A stretch of DNA of 64,000 nt, taken from positions 59,712 to 123,711 of the forward strand of contig CAKOIS010000002.1 of the NCBI GenBank assembly GCA_934087065.1. The letters run 5' to 3'. Within the stretch, counting starts at the first letter, position 1; each line of letters starts with the position of its first letter. A program made the position numbers and the translations under genes. Source of the stretch: an uncultured Bacilli bacterium (GTDB lineage Bacteria; Bacillota_I; Bacilli_A; RF39; UBA660). Shown piece after piece: positions 35,391-43,328 of this stretch. The notes under the pieces are model-generated. The model was not told where the DNA came from. It did no database searches and was given only the letters and a program-made list of their open reading frames with translations.

Positions 35391-37898
35391 TTAATCAGTT
35401 ACTATTTCGTATGGACTTGATGCTGTTCCATCTCCTGATTTATAAACTACATCTGACTTAAGCGATATAACAGGACGCACGCCTAAAGTGTTATTAACAT
35501 AACTGTTGCCTAAGACGCCAGAATGGTTAGAACCATATACAAGAAATGTATAAGCAGTGTTGCCATACCAATTAAAAGGGCTTATTAACCACCAATTTAT
35601 TGAGCCAGTTGAGCTACTTTTTACACTGTTATAATAGTACCATGTAAGTGAATTTTTATCATACACTCCACCCACATAACTTATTTCATCTGCTGTCATC
35701 AATGCTATTGGATATGTTAGTTTTCCATTACCTATATTACCAGTTATTGTAAATTTGTCTTCAGTAGTTAAACAGTTATATGTAGGTGCTTTATTTGTAT
35801 ATAATCTTGTTCTCCCAGCATAACTAAATGATGAGGTATTATATGTTCCATCAATGACATTTCTATCATTGCAATATGCTGCTGTTGTGCTTATATATTT
35901 TCCATAATTTGTATTCAAGTTGTTTTTATACCATACATCTATTACTTCTTTTATTGTGCTATTATTTGTATTTGACCTATCTATTGCTGTAGAATTACTT
36001 GTTCCATACATATACCCTACATACATTGGGTCATTATATGTTGAATTGAATGTTGATGTTCCTATATATGCATCCGTTGCTGTTGTACTTGTTCCATGAT
36101 ATAACATTCTTACACTACCATCAGCGTTCGTTCTTATTATTCTCCAGTAGTATCCACCGAATTTTACCCAGTTGTCTGTCGCATTTCCAGCAAAATAATA
36201 CACTGTTGTTCCATCTTCTGTTCCTGTATATAACGTTTTGGTATTATCTGTTGTTAGTACAGTACTAAAGTCTGTTCTCTCTCCAGGTCGTGTTGATTTA
36301 TCTGATAATAGTCTTTCAGATAGTGTTTCTGGTAAATCTTGAACTTCATAAGGGTTAGTTGCACTTCCATCGCCTGAATTGTATAACAAATCTTTTTTTA
36401 ATGATATAACTGGTCGAAATGATTTGTTAGAATAGCTAACAGCATGTGCAGTTATTAGTCCTTCCACTCCCTCGTCTGCTTGTTTAATTGTATAGTTTAA
36501 ATATAAATTTTTTAGGCCAGCTGTCCCAGTCATTGTCCACCAAGAATTAGATTTGTTAATTGAAGAATTTCCTTTACTGTTTTTATAGTACCAAGCTTTG
36601 TCATTCTTTTTGCCATAAACACCACCTGCAAAAGCTATTTCATCTATCGTTACAAGACCAATATTACTTTTAATAATATCACTTTCGTTACAATTAAATG
36701 TAGGATTTTGTTCTGGTTCAATTCTATAGTAAGCAGCTAAATATGTGTTTTCGCCACTCGTTACAACAGTTTTATCATTACAAAAGTTTGAAGATACATT
36801 AATATATTTTGAATAATTACCTAAATTATTTGAATACCAATCATCTAATTTGATTTTTGCATTAGAATTGTTAAAATCAACATAACTTATATTTCCATTT
36901 TTACATTCCTTTGAGTAACACTCATTAGCGTAAATATAGCTTGTTTCGCTTTCAGGACTATTTCCATGATATAATAGTTTTATACTTCCATCTGAGTTTG
37001 TTCTTATTATTCTCCAGTAAATTGGATCACCTTTTTTCCAAAGTACTAATGCTTCACAATTATTATTATATGAACTAGCACTAGTACAAGCAGACATACT
37101 ATCATATGTAATATAAGATTTGTAATTATCTTTGTAAACTCCCCAGCCAATATATACGGTTTTATCAGTATTAAACATTCCAAACTTTACCCAGTTGTTT
37201 CTAGCATCTCCCGCAAAATAGTATACATCTGTATTATTTTCTTTTGCTTTATACATAGTTCCAATATTTACATCTGTATAAGTTGTACTAAAGTCTGTTC
37301 TTGTTTTAATGTTTGTGTTATCTTCCATTATTTGATAACCTAAAGTGCCTTTAGTATATGGGTTATTTTCGTTTGTTGTACTTTCTACTATATATAAACT
37401 ACCTGTTACAGTTGACCCCATATCTATACTTTGGTCTTCGGTGCTATCTAAGTATTTTATTTCTAAAGTATAACTTTGTTTATTACTACTTCCTGGTTCA
37501 ATAGTTATACCTCTAGCAATTACTAGGTCATATGTATTTTCTCCATCTTTTGGCATATCTTTATATTCAGTCATATTATAACCATTTGTACTAGTTATTT
37601 TATAAACTAAGTATCCATTAGTCTTAGTAGTATTCTTATAGTTCTTTAGTACAATATCATATGTAAAGTTATTTTTACTTTTATTAGTAATACTAAAAGT
37701 ATTTGTACTACTCCACCCTGGCTCTATTATACCACTCGCTATTTCGTTGTTGTTATCAAAATTAATTGTAAGTTCTTTTGCATTCACGCTTACGTTTTTC
37801 CCGTTTCCTATTATTCTAGCACTATAGTATGCTAAACTGACTGACAACACAGTCACTATTAAACACACTACTAATATTGTTATACTTTTTTTATTCAT
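35391..37898 (-). CDS. Large membrane-anchored surface protein with two WRIIRTN-type domains
   Basis: 835 residues. N-terminal hydrophobic anchor (about 7-28), a TasA/camelysin-like beta-sandwich (about 30-175), then two related domains (about 195-535 and 540-835), each with R-T-D-F-S, Y-Y-F-A-G, a W-R-I-I-R-T-N block, L-Y-H-G, L-M-T-A-D-E or similar and a late W-W...R-P-V-I-S-L. The second domain ends with a segment resembling a retroelement-diversified C-type-lectin-like region (W-W-L-I-S-P...G-V-R-P-V). Paralogue of the gene at 47073-48575. Starts from a promoter containing a probable XRE operator. Function probably adhesion or recognition; not known. Confidence 0.78.
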   Translation of the reverse strand: MNKKSITILVVCLIVTVLSVSLAYYSARIIGNGKNVSVNAKELTINFDNNNEIASGIIEPGWSSTNTFSITNKSKNNFTYDIVLKNYKNTTKTNGYLVYKITSTNGYNMTEYKDMPKDGENTYDLVIARGITIEPGSSNKQSYTLEIKYLDSTEDQSIDMGSTVTGSLYIVESTTNENNPYTKGTLGYQIMEDNTNIKTRTDFSTTYTDVNIGTMYKAKENNTDVYYFAGDARNNWVKFGMFNTDKTVYIGWGVYKDNYKSYITYDSMSACTSASSYNNNCEALVLWKKGDPIYWRIIRTNSDGSIKLLYHGNSPESETSYIYANECYSKECKNGNISYVDFNNSNAKIKLDDWYSNNLGNYSKYINVSSNFCNDKTVVTSGENTYLAAYYRIEPEQNPTFNCNESDIIKSNIGLVTIDEIAFAGGVYGKKNDKAWYYKNSKGNSSINKSNSWWTMTGTAGLKNLYLNYTIKQADEGVEGLITAHAVSYSNKSFRPVISLKKDLLYNSGDGSATNPYEVQDLPETLSERLLSDKSTRPGERTDFSTVLTTDNTKTLYTGTEDGTTVYYFAGNATDNWVKFGGYYWRIIRTNADGSVRMLYHGTSTTATDAYIGTSTFNSTYNDPMYVGYMYGTSNSTAIDRSNTNNSTIKEVIDVWYKNNLNTNYGKYISTTAAYCNDRNVIDGTYNTSSFSYAGRTRLYTNKAPTYNCLTTEDKFTITGNIGNGKLTYPIALMTADEISYVGGVYDKNSLTWYYYNSVKSSSTGSINWWLISPFNWYGNTAYTFLVYGSNHSGVLGNSYVNNTLGVRPVISLKSDVVYKSGDGTASSPYEIVTD
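35471..35585 (-). other. Candidate diversity-generating-retroelement variable region 1
   Basis: Encodes the stretch between W-W-L-I-S-P and G-V-R-P-V of the second domain. Almost every variable-looking codon ends in T or C (AAY-derived pattern) while Trp, Phe, Val, Gly and Leu framework positions match the paralogue. Hand-counted GC is about 39% over 35471-35590, above the surroundings. No template repeat or reverse transcriptase is visible in the window. Confidence 0.4.
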
Positions 37899-37956
37899 AA
37901 AAACAACTCCTTTATATTATATATTTTGTAATATCTTTAACTACCTTATACAAAAA

Positions 37957-37985
37957 ATTATATTCCATTTTGGAATAAAAGTCAA
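37957..37985 (-). promoter_or_regulatory. Promoter of the large surface gene with palindromic operator
   Basis: Minus strand: TTGACT (37985-37980), 17-base spacer, TATAAT (37962-37957). The perfect palindrome TATTCCA-TTT-TGGAATA (37961-37977) occupies the spacer and -10, and a further half-site TATTCCA lies at 37986-37992, adjoining the -35 and upstream of the XRE gene at 38030. This is the expected layout for repression and autoregulation by that XRE protein. Confidence 0.7.
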
Positions 37986-38029
37986 TATTCCAATTTAGAT
38001 TATGTTATCTTATTCTTGGAGGTATGTAT

Positions 38030-38272
38030 ATGAATAGATTAAGAGATTTAAGAGAAGAAAGAAATCTAACCCAAGAAAAGGTAGCAAAAGCATTAGGTAT
38101 AGGCCAAGCTGGTTATTCTAAATATGAATGTGAAAAAATAGATATACCTACAGATATACTTCTTAAACTATCAGACTACTATAACACTAGCATAGATTAT
38201 ATTCTTTGTAGAACAAATAATAAAAACCCATACAAAAAGAGTGAAAAATATGATAAAATAATGTCTAGGTGA
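38030..38272 (+). CDS. XRE-family repressor, divergent from the surface gene
   Basis: 80 residues. Single HTH_3 domain (L-R-D-L-R-E-E-R-N-L-T-Q-E-K-V-A-K-A-L-G-I split over helices 1-2; Q-A-G-Y-S-K-Y-E as recognition helix) plus a C-terminal Y-N-T-S-I-D-Y-I-L dimer helix. ATG 38030 rather than 38024 because GGAGG at 38018-38022 needs the spacing. It probably binds the TTCCA palindrome 50-70 bases upstream. rarA starts 7 bases after its stop. Confidence 0.88.
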   Translation: MNRLRDLREERNLTQEKVAKALGIGQAGYSKYECEKIDIPTDILLKLSDYYNTSIDYILCRTNNKNPYKKSEKYDKIMSR

Positions 38273-38279
38273 TTAATAT

Positions 38280-39476
38280 ATGGAAAACTTAGCAAGTAAA
38301 TTAAGACCAAACACACTAGACAAAATAGTTGGACAAACTCATATTGTTGGAGAGAATAAAATACTTAATAACTTAGTTAAAAATAAAAAGATATTTAATA
38401 TGATATTCTATGGTAAAAGTGGAATTGGTAAAACTACTATTGCTCTTACTCTAATGAATGAATTAAAGTGTCCTTATAGATTATTAAATGCAACTATTAA
38501 TAGTAAGAAAGACTTTGAAGTTGTATTTGAAGAAAGCAAAATAATAGATAACTTAGTTTTAATAGTGGATGAAATTCATAGAATGAACAAAGATAAACAA
38601 GACTTATTACTCTCTTTTATTGAAGGTGGTAAACTAACTCTTATTGGGCTAACTAGTTCTAACCCATATCACTCTATTAATCCTGCTATTAGAAGTAGAT
38701 GCCAGCTTATTGAACTTCACGAATTAACAGAAAGAGATATAGAGAATGCTTTAGATAGAGTAATAGAAGTCTACCCTGATATTGAACTAACTCTAGACAT
38801 AAAAAAGCATATTGCACATTTATCAGGTGGAGACTTAAGGTTTGCATATAATTTAGTTGAGTTTTGTTATAATAGTTTTGGTCCCAAGTTTACAGTAGAA
38901 AATATTAATGAGGTAAGTCCTAGAACTAACTTATATTACGACAAAAACGAAGATGGGTATTACGACGTTATAAGTGCTTTTCAAAAAAGTATAAGAGGAA
39001 GTGACGTAGATGCTGCTATTCATTATCTTGTTAGATTAATAGACGCAGGAGATTTTGATATTCTTTATAGGAGAATGCTAGTTATCGCTTATGAAGATAT
39101 TGGACTTGCTAACCCTACTTTACAAACTAAAGTATTAACCGCAATTGAAAGTGCAGAAAGATTAGGCTTACCTGAGTTATATAAGCCACTTACTCAAGCA
39201 GTTATTGAAATGTCACTTAGTCCTAAAAGTAATACTATTGAAGCAACTTATGGTGCAGCAATAAACGATTTAAAAAGAAACAACGTTGGTAGAGTTCCTG
39301 AACACATTAGAACTACTTCACCAAATTATAAATACCCACACAATTATAAAAATCATTATGTTAAACAACAGTACTTACCAGATAATATAAAAACAAGCAA
39401 GTATTACCACCCCGGAGACAATAAATACGAGCAAGCAATATTTGAATATAATAAAAAGATTAAAGGCGAACTTTAA
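38280..39476 (+). CDS. rarA: Replication-associated AAA+ ATPase RarA (MgsA)
   Basis: 398 residues. Acts at stalled replication forks. N-terminal L-R-P-N-T-L-D-K-I-V-G-Q-T-H, Walker A G-K-S-G-I-G-K-T-T, Walker B L-I-V-D-E-I-H-R, sensor T-S-S-N-P and arginine finger region A-I-R-S-R-C, then the tetramerisation domain with D-A-A-I-H-Y-L-V-R-L-I-D-A-G-D and Y-E-D-I-G-L-A-N-P. Slightly short versus Bacillus (about 420). tcdA, its usual neighbour in Bacillus, is nearby at 42 kb. Confidence 0.95.
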   Translation: MENLASKLRPNTLDKIVGQTHIVGENKILNNLVKNKKIFNMIFYGKSGIGKTTIALTLMNELKCPYRLLNATINSKKDFEVVFEESKIIDNLVLIVDEIHRMNKDKQDLLLSFIEGGKLTLIGLTSSNPYHSINPAIRSRCQLIELHELTERDIENALDRVIEVYPDIELTLDIKKHIAHLSGGDLRFAYNLVEFCYNSFGPKFTVENINEVSPRTNLYYDKNEDGYYDVISAFQKSIRGSDVDAAIHYLVRLIDAGDFDILYRRMLVIAYEDIGLANPTLQTKVLTAIESAERLGLPELYKPLTQAVIEMSLSPKSNTIEATYGAAINDLKRNNVGRVPEHIRTTSPNYKYPHNYKNHYVKQQYLPDNIKTSKYYHPGDNKYEQAIFEYNKKIKGEL

Positions 39477-39487
39477 TCTTTTTATTT
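39454..39487. terminator. Terminator between rarA and the convergent AlbA-type gene
   Basis: Perfect 12-bp stem (39454-39465 with 39471-39482, 5-base GCGAA loop) followed by TATTTTT on the plus strand. The rarA stop is in the right arm. AT-rich flanks on both sides could serve both directions. Confidence 0.85.
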
Positions 39488-40819
39488 TTAATTATTTTTT
39501 TGAATGGTTACAATCCATTTTCCCGTTTTACTAGAACCACTTCTCTTGATATAATTTTTTTCAATCAATTCTTTCATGTTATATCTAATTTTTCTTTCTC
39601 CAGTACCAAGTATATTCGCAAGCTCTAATTGAGTTAAATCAGGTTTATCTAGCAAAAGTCGAATAATATTTTCTTGAACTTTATTTAAAGTATTAAACTC
39701 TAGTATTTCATTATCATTTTTATATTCAAATTCATTTTTGTTATATTTAATGCTAACTCTTATAAAATGAGGAAAAAAGTGATAAATACTTTTGTTATAT
39801 CTTTTTAATATTTTCCTAATACCAGTTCCTAAATGTTCTACTAAACCTAAATCTCTAAAAACTCTCATTAACTCAGGATTTTTAGGCGCAGAATATCCTT
39901 CCAAAAATTCTTCTTCAGTAAATTCATTTTGTATACCACCAAAGGAAGATACCTCTAACCTATTACTAAAAAATTCAAATTTTGGTGGATATTCACTAGA
40001 CCAGTCATTATGTACTAGTGCGTTTATAATAACTTCTCTTACTGCAGTATAATCATACATGGATTTTTCTTTTCTTTCTGGATAAGTTATTTTTGTAAAT
40101 ATTTTGTTTTCAACTTTAAACTTTTCTAATACCCTATTAGTTGCTTTTATTAATGAACAAAAACCATACTCATAATTTTCCATTAATTCATCTACGTCAT
40201 CTCCAGCATATTTGGCTACTTTAATAGATATAGTATTTTCATCTGCTAAAAGATATGCTAAATAATTATACTTATTATCTTGGGTAAAAAATCCTAATTG
40301 CTTTTCAAAATTATCACCAACATCAAATCCTTTTTCTTTATAGTAAACTTTTAAATCAGTAAAGGTCAATTTTTGATTAGGAGAAAGTATATTTTTTATT
40401 GAGTTTTTTGTCCTCTCTCTAAACATTTTGCTTATCAGATGTTCATTCATTTTTTCGTTAGAACTTCCAACTCTTATGAAACAACTATCAGGTGTCATTC
40501 CCATGCCCTTTAAATAATAAGGTTTTTCTAAACCTCTAGCAACTGTGATTTTTAAATAACATTTATTATTTTCTTTCAAAACTTCCAAGTCAAACAATCC
40601 TAAAGCTGAAGGTTCAATATTAGAAATAATTCTATCCTTTATTTTTCTTTGTAGTAAGTCTAGATTATTATTTAATCCTATTACTTTACCTTTATCATTA
40701 ACTCCTAGATAAATAATACCACCATCTTTGCTATTTAAGAAACCAATAATTATTTCTTCTAAATTATCAACTAATTTTGCTTTGAATTCTATTCTACAAT
40801 TTTCTAACGTGTCTATCAT
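39488..40819 (-). CDS. AlbA_2/Schlafen-type putative DNA-binding and ATPase protein
   Basis: 443 residues. N-terminal AlbA_2 domain (I-E-F-K-A-K-L, G-F-L-N-S-K-D-G-G-I-I-Y-L-G-V-N-D-K-G), a middle region with R-E-V-I-I-N-A-L-V-H-N-D-W and G-L-V-E-H-L-G-T-G-I-R-K-I typical of the COG2865 HATPase-like C-domain, and a winged helix near the end (L-T-Q-L-E-L-A-N-I-L-G). This family is often found in mobile or defence-rich regions. GGAGG precedes ATG 40819. Three 12-bp tandem repeats lie upstream. Confidence 0.85.
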   Translation of the reverse strand: MIDTLENCRIEFKAKLVDNLEEIIIGFLNSKDGGIIYLGVNDKGKVIGLNNNLDLLQRKIKDRIISNIEPSALGLFDLEVLKENNKCYLKITVARGLEKPYYLKGMGMTPDSCFIRVGSSNEKMNEHLISKMFRERTKNSIKNILSPNQKLTFTDLKVYYKEKGFDVGDNFEKQLGFFTQDNKYNYLAYLLADENTISIKVAKYAGDDVDELMENYEYGFCSLIKATNRVLEKFKVENKIFTKITYPERKEKSMYDYTAVREVIINALVHNDWSSEYPPKFEFFSNRLEVSSFGGIQNEFTEEEFLEGYSAPKNPELMRVFRDLGLVEHLGTGIRKILKRYNKSIYHFFPHFIRVSIKYNKNEFEYKNDNEILEFNTLNKVQENIIRLLLDKPDLTQLELANILGTGERKIRYNMKELIEKNYIKRSGSSKTGKWIVTIQKNN

Positions 40820-40877
40820 ATAACACCTCCATGTGATTTAATTCCATTTTAACATATTTTCAAAACCTTTACTAGTG

Positions 40878-40913
40878 TTTTGCCGGTTATTTTGCCGGTT
40901 ATTTTGCCGGTTA
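40878..40913. repeat. Three perfect 12-bp tandem repeats
   Basis: TTTTGCCGGTTA occurs three times without interruption (40878-40889, 40890-40901, 40902-40913), followed by TTTTTTA. GCCGG stands out in this AT-rich genome. It lies 60-95 bases upstream of the AlbA-type gene on its promoter side, so it may be an array of operator sites or a slippage-prone spacer. Confidence 0.85.
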
Positions 40914-40930
40914 TTTTTTAGTGTGCAATG

Positions 40931-40957
40931 AAAAAAGACCAAGCTTTCCTTAATCTT
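40931..40957 (-). terminator. Terminator after the HipA-like gene
   Basis: Minus-strand 9-bp stem (40957-40949 with 40943-40935, two G-U wobbles, 5-base loop) running into six T. Confidence 0.75.
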
Positions 40958-40999
40958 TTTTAGCATGGCTGGGCATCACTTCCAACATCTCATCAAAGA

Positions 41000-41932
41000 T
41001 TAGCAATCTTCTACACTTGAGACTATTTCATAGTCCGCGATAGCCGATGCTTTTCTATCCTCACGCTTTACTAGTGCTTCATAAGCAGGACTTAATATCA
41101 TTTCATATCTAGCAAAAAGTATTCCTTTATAAAAAAGTTTTCTATCAATGTCTAAGCTCTCAACACTATCTATAATTCTATATATTTTATCTAAATCAAT
41201 TTTAGGATAAATTCTTAAAATTGCTTTATTTAAGTCAGAATACTTTCTAGACTTAATCAAATTATAATAGTTTATCTTTTTATCATTTGTCTTTAATGCA
41301 GAATTAGGAAATACTGTGACTCTCTTATCCATTTCAGAAGGACTATGTATTACTTTCTTAACTAAATCTTCTGTTAACCCTGGATACAAACAAGAACCAC
41401 AGTCATATATAGGTGCAAGACTAGCGGTTTGTTCTTTATTATTAATTAAGAAACCCCAGTTACCATTATGTCTATCAAAATTTCCTAAAAAAGCATCTAC
41501 TACAAACAAGTCCCAAAAATATGTATTTAACTTATCTTTATCATAAATATCTTGATTTTTAATAGCCTGTAATACTTCGTCTAAATCTGTTGAATATCCA
41601 GAAGTACCAAATTCTTTATTTTTAAAAAAGCTAAACTCTTTTAAAACAGTATCATTATCAGTAAAATCTTTACACGCAACACACACTTTATATTCTCCGT
41701 TTATAAAATATTTACCTAATATTACATCTTGAACATTTAACCCCATACTTTTAATAATCTTACACGTTAAATATTCAGAATACACTCCATTTGTATATGA
41801 CGTATCTAATTCATTTTTACTTGGAAACTTTAACATATAGTCTTCACCATTATATTTAATAGCAAACTTGTTTCCATTTCTTCCACCATAAGCTTTAAAT
41901 TTATTCTTTTCACAATTTGTAAAGTCTATCAT
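41000..41932 (-). CDS. HipA/CtkA-like serine/threonine kinase-fold protein
   Basis: 310 residues. N-terminal lobe has K-F-A-I-K-Y-N-G-E-D-Y-M-L-K-F-P with the ATP-binding Lys, the catalytic loop is F-L-G-N-F-D-R-H-N-G-N-W-G-F, and the metal-binding segment is A-P-I-Y-D-C-G-S. This matches HipA-type kinases, closest in layout to single-gene CtkA. No HipB-like antitoxin is next to it, so it may act alone. AAGGTGGTGA ribosome site. It has its own promoter carrying a palindrome. Confidence 0.8.
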   Translation of the reverse strand: MIDFTNCEKNKFKAYGGRNGNKFAIKYNGEDYMLKFPSKNELDTSYTNGVYSEYLTCKIIKSMGLNVQDVILGKYFINGEYKVCVACKDFTDNDTVLKEFSFFKNKEFGTSGYSTDLDEVLQAIKNQDIYDKDKLNTYFWDLFVVDAFLGNFDRHNGNWGFLINNKEQTASLAPIYDCGSCLYPGLTEDLVKKVIHSPSEMDKRVTVFPNSALKTNDKKINYYNLIKSRKYSDLNKAILRIYPKIDLDKIYRIIDSVESLDIDRKLFYKGILFARYEMILSPAYEALVKREDRKASAIADYEIVSSVEDC

Positions 41933-41956
41933 AGTTTCACCACCTTACTGGTGCTA

Positions 41957-41985
41957 ATTATACCACACGTGTTAACTATTTGCAA
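41957..41985 (-). promoter_or_regulatory. Promoter of the HipA-like gene with ACACGTGT palindrome
   Basis: Minus strand: TTGCAA (41985-41980), 17-base spacer, TATAAT (41962-41957). The palindrome ACACGTGT lies in the spacer and may be an operator. The promoter overlaps the tcdA 3' end. Confidence 0.65.
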
Positions 41986-42643
41986 CATCATTTATAATAT
42001 AATTTGTTATAAGTAAACCACTAGTAGCAGGTACAAAACTATTGCTTCCCAAGACTTTTATATCTTTGACTTGTTCAGTACTAGAAACAACCTTAATTTT
42101 TCTTTGTATGTTCTTAGGTACAACACTTCTTAACTTCTTAGCGAGCTTGTCATAACTAGTCTTATCAAGTGTAGTAATACTAAGTTTAGTCGCATCCATC
42201 TTTTTAGCAGTTCCCATACTACTTATTATCTTAATGTTTTTACTTACACACACACTCATTAAAAGTGCCTTAGTTTCTATGCTATCACAAGCATCAACTA
42301 CATAATCAAATTGACATATATTAATACTATCAATATTATCTTTATCAAGAAACATACTCATAGTTTTTAAGTTAAGTTTATCATTTATATTAGTGTATCT
42401 TTCTTTTGCAGCATCAACTTTTAACTTTCCAATATTATTTAAATTACTAATAATCTGTCTATTTAAGTTAGAACTCTCTACTCTATCATAATCAATTATT
42501 GTAATATTTTCTACTCCACATCTAACCAAACTTTCAAGAGTGTATCCACCAACACCACCTATACCTACAATAAGAATATTTAAGTTTTTAATTTTATTTA
42601 ATATGTCTAGTCCTACTAATCTTTCTAGTCTTTCTAAATTCAT
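41972..42643 (-). CDS. tcdA: tRNA threonylcarbamoyladenosine dehydratase TcdA
   Basis: 223 residues. ATP-dependent cyclisation of t6A to ct6A at position 37 of ANN-decoding tRNAs. ThiF/E1-like Rossmann motif V-G-I-G-G-V-G-G-Y, D-Y-D-R-V-E-S-S-N-L-N-R-Q and V-V-D-A-C-D-S-I-E-T-K are visible. ATG 42643 follows GGAGG; the frame is open upstream to 42667. In B. subtilis (yrvM) it lies near hisS, the 6S RNA gene and rarA, as it does here. Confidence 0.93.
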   Translation of the reverse strand: MNLERLERLVGLDILNKIKNLNILIVGIGGVGGYTLESLVRCGVENITIIDYDRVESSNLNRQIISNLNNIGKLKVDAAKERYTNINDKLNLKTMSMFLDKDNIDSINICQFDYVVDACDSIETKALLMSVCVSKNIKIISSMGTAKKMDATKLSITTLDKTSYDKLAKKLRSVVPKNIQRKIKVVSSTEQVKDIKVLGSNSFVPATSGLLITNYIINDVANS

Positions 42644-42682
42644 ACATTCCTCCAAAGAAAAAACCAAAACAAAGTGTCTAAT

Positions 42683-42822
42683 AAAACTCGCTCATCATGC
42701 GAGGTGGTAGTCCACATAATAGCTTTTAGGATCCTTAATTTAAGATAAGTTTTCAACACCAGCTACTAATTAGGTCTCCAAATTACTTATTTGTCGGTTT
42801 ATTAACTAACTTCATCTTGGAT
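42683..42822 (-). ncRNA. Structured leader or small RNA upstream of tcdA (possible 6S-like RNA)
   Basis: About 140 bases between a minus-strand promoter and a terminator (stem CTCGC/GCGAG at 42703-42699 with 42691-42687, then TTTTATT), before tcdA. Internal pairing includes an 8-bp helix TAGTAGCT with AGCTATTA around a small hairpin. In Bacillus the 6S-1 RNA gene is immediately upstream of yrvM (tcdA), so synteny suggests 6S RNA, but the length is short and I cannot show the diagnostic open bubble. A cis-acting attenuator of tcdA is the alternative. Confidence 0.45.
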
Positions 42823-42828
42823 AATTTC

Positions 42829-42857
42829 ATTCTATCATATAATTAATATAATTTCAA
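42829..42857 (-). promoter_or_regulatory. Promoter for the tcdA leader RNA
   Basis: Minus strand: TTGAAA (42857-42852), 17-base spacer, TAGAAT (42834-42829). Overlaps the 3' end of the 42843-43328 gene. Confidence 0.6.
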
Positions 42858-43328
42858 GGTATAATCATCACTATTTACATACTGTAAATTATTTGAGTCA
42901 CACCAAGATTTATATTGGTCTTCTAAGTCAGTTGGGTTCCATACTCCAGCAATATAGAACTCATAAAACTTTCTTTTTAAGAACTTAATTACATTGTCAT
43001 AAGAAAATCCCACACTAACTAAATAATTTCTATACATTTTAACTGTATTAGTGTTAAGCCTGTCTTGTACTTCATAAGCTCCTGGCATAGTTAAATAATA
43101 TAAGTAAGTTGTATCGTTTACTTGTCTTTGAACTATATAACCTTTTATTTCCATCTCTTCAACTACACGTTTAATTTCACTATAAACTATATTAGTGTGT
43201 TTAGATAGTTCTCCTTTAGTACATCCTTTCTCTGTAAGTAGTGTAAGTAATATTTTATCTTCAGTAGATAAAATACTACCATTTAAGTTAGTTATATCTA
43301 ACTCTTTAGTAAAATCTTTACTCTTCAT
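42843..43328 (-). CDS. Winged-helix protein of unknown role
   Basis: 161 residues. Residues about 20-75 form a MarR-like winged helix (E-D-K-I-L-L-T-L-L-T-E-K-G-C-T-K-G-E-L-S-K-H-T, then a wing with Y-L-Y-Y-L-T). The C-terminal half has W-N-P-T-D-L-E-D-Q-Y-K-S-W-C. Its start overlaps the ttcA-like gene by 11 bases, so it is cotranslated; a role in regulating or assisting the tRNA thiolase is a guess. Confidence 0.68.
   Translation of the reverse strand: MKSKDFTKELDITNLNGSILSTEDKILLTLLTEKGCTKGELSKHTNIVYSEIKRVVEEMEIKGYIVQRQVNDTTYLYYLTMPGAYEVQDRLNTNTVKMYRNYLVSVGFSYDNVIKFLKRKFYEFYIAGVWNPTDLEDQYKSWCDSNNLQYVNSDDYTLKLY

Noticed and set aside
40878..40913. CRISPR array
   Set aside because: The three 12-bp repeats are directly abutting without spacers and no cas gene is present.
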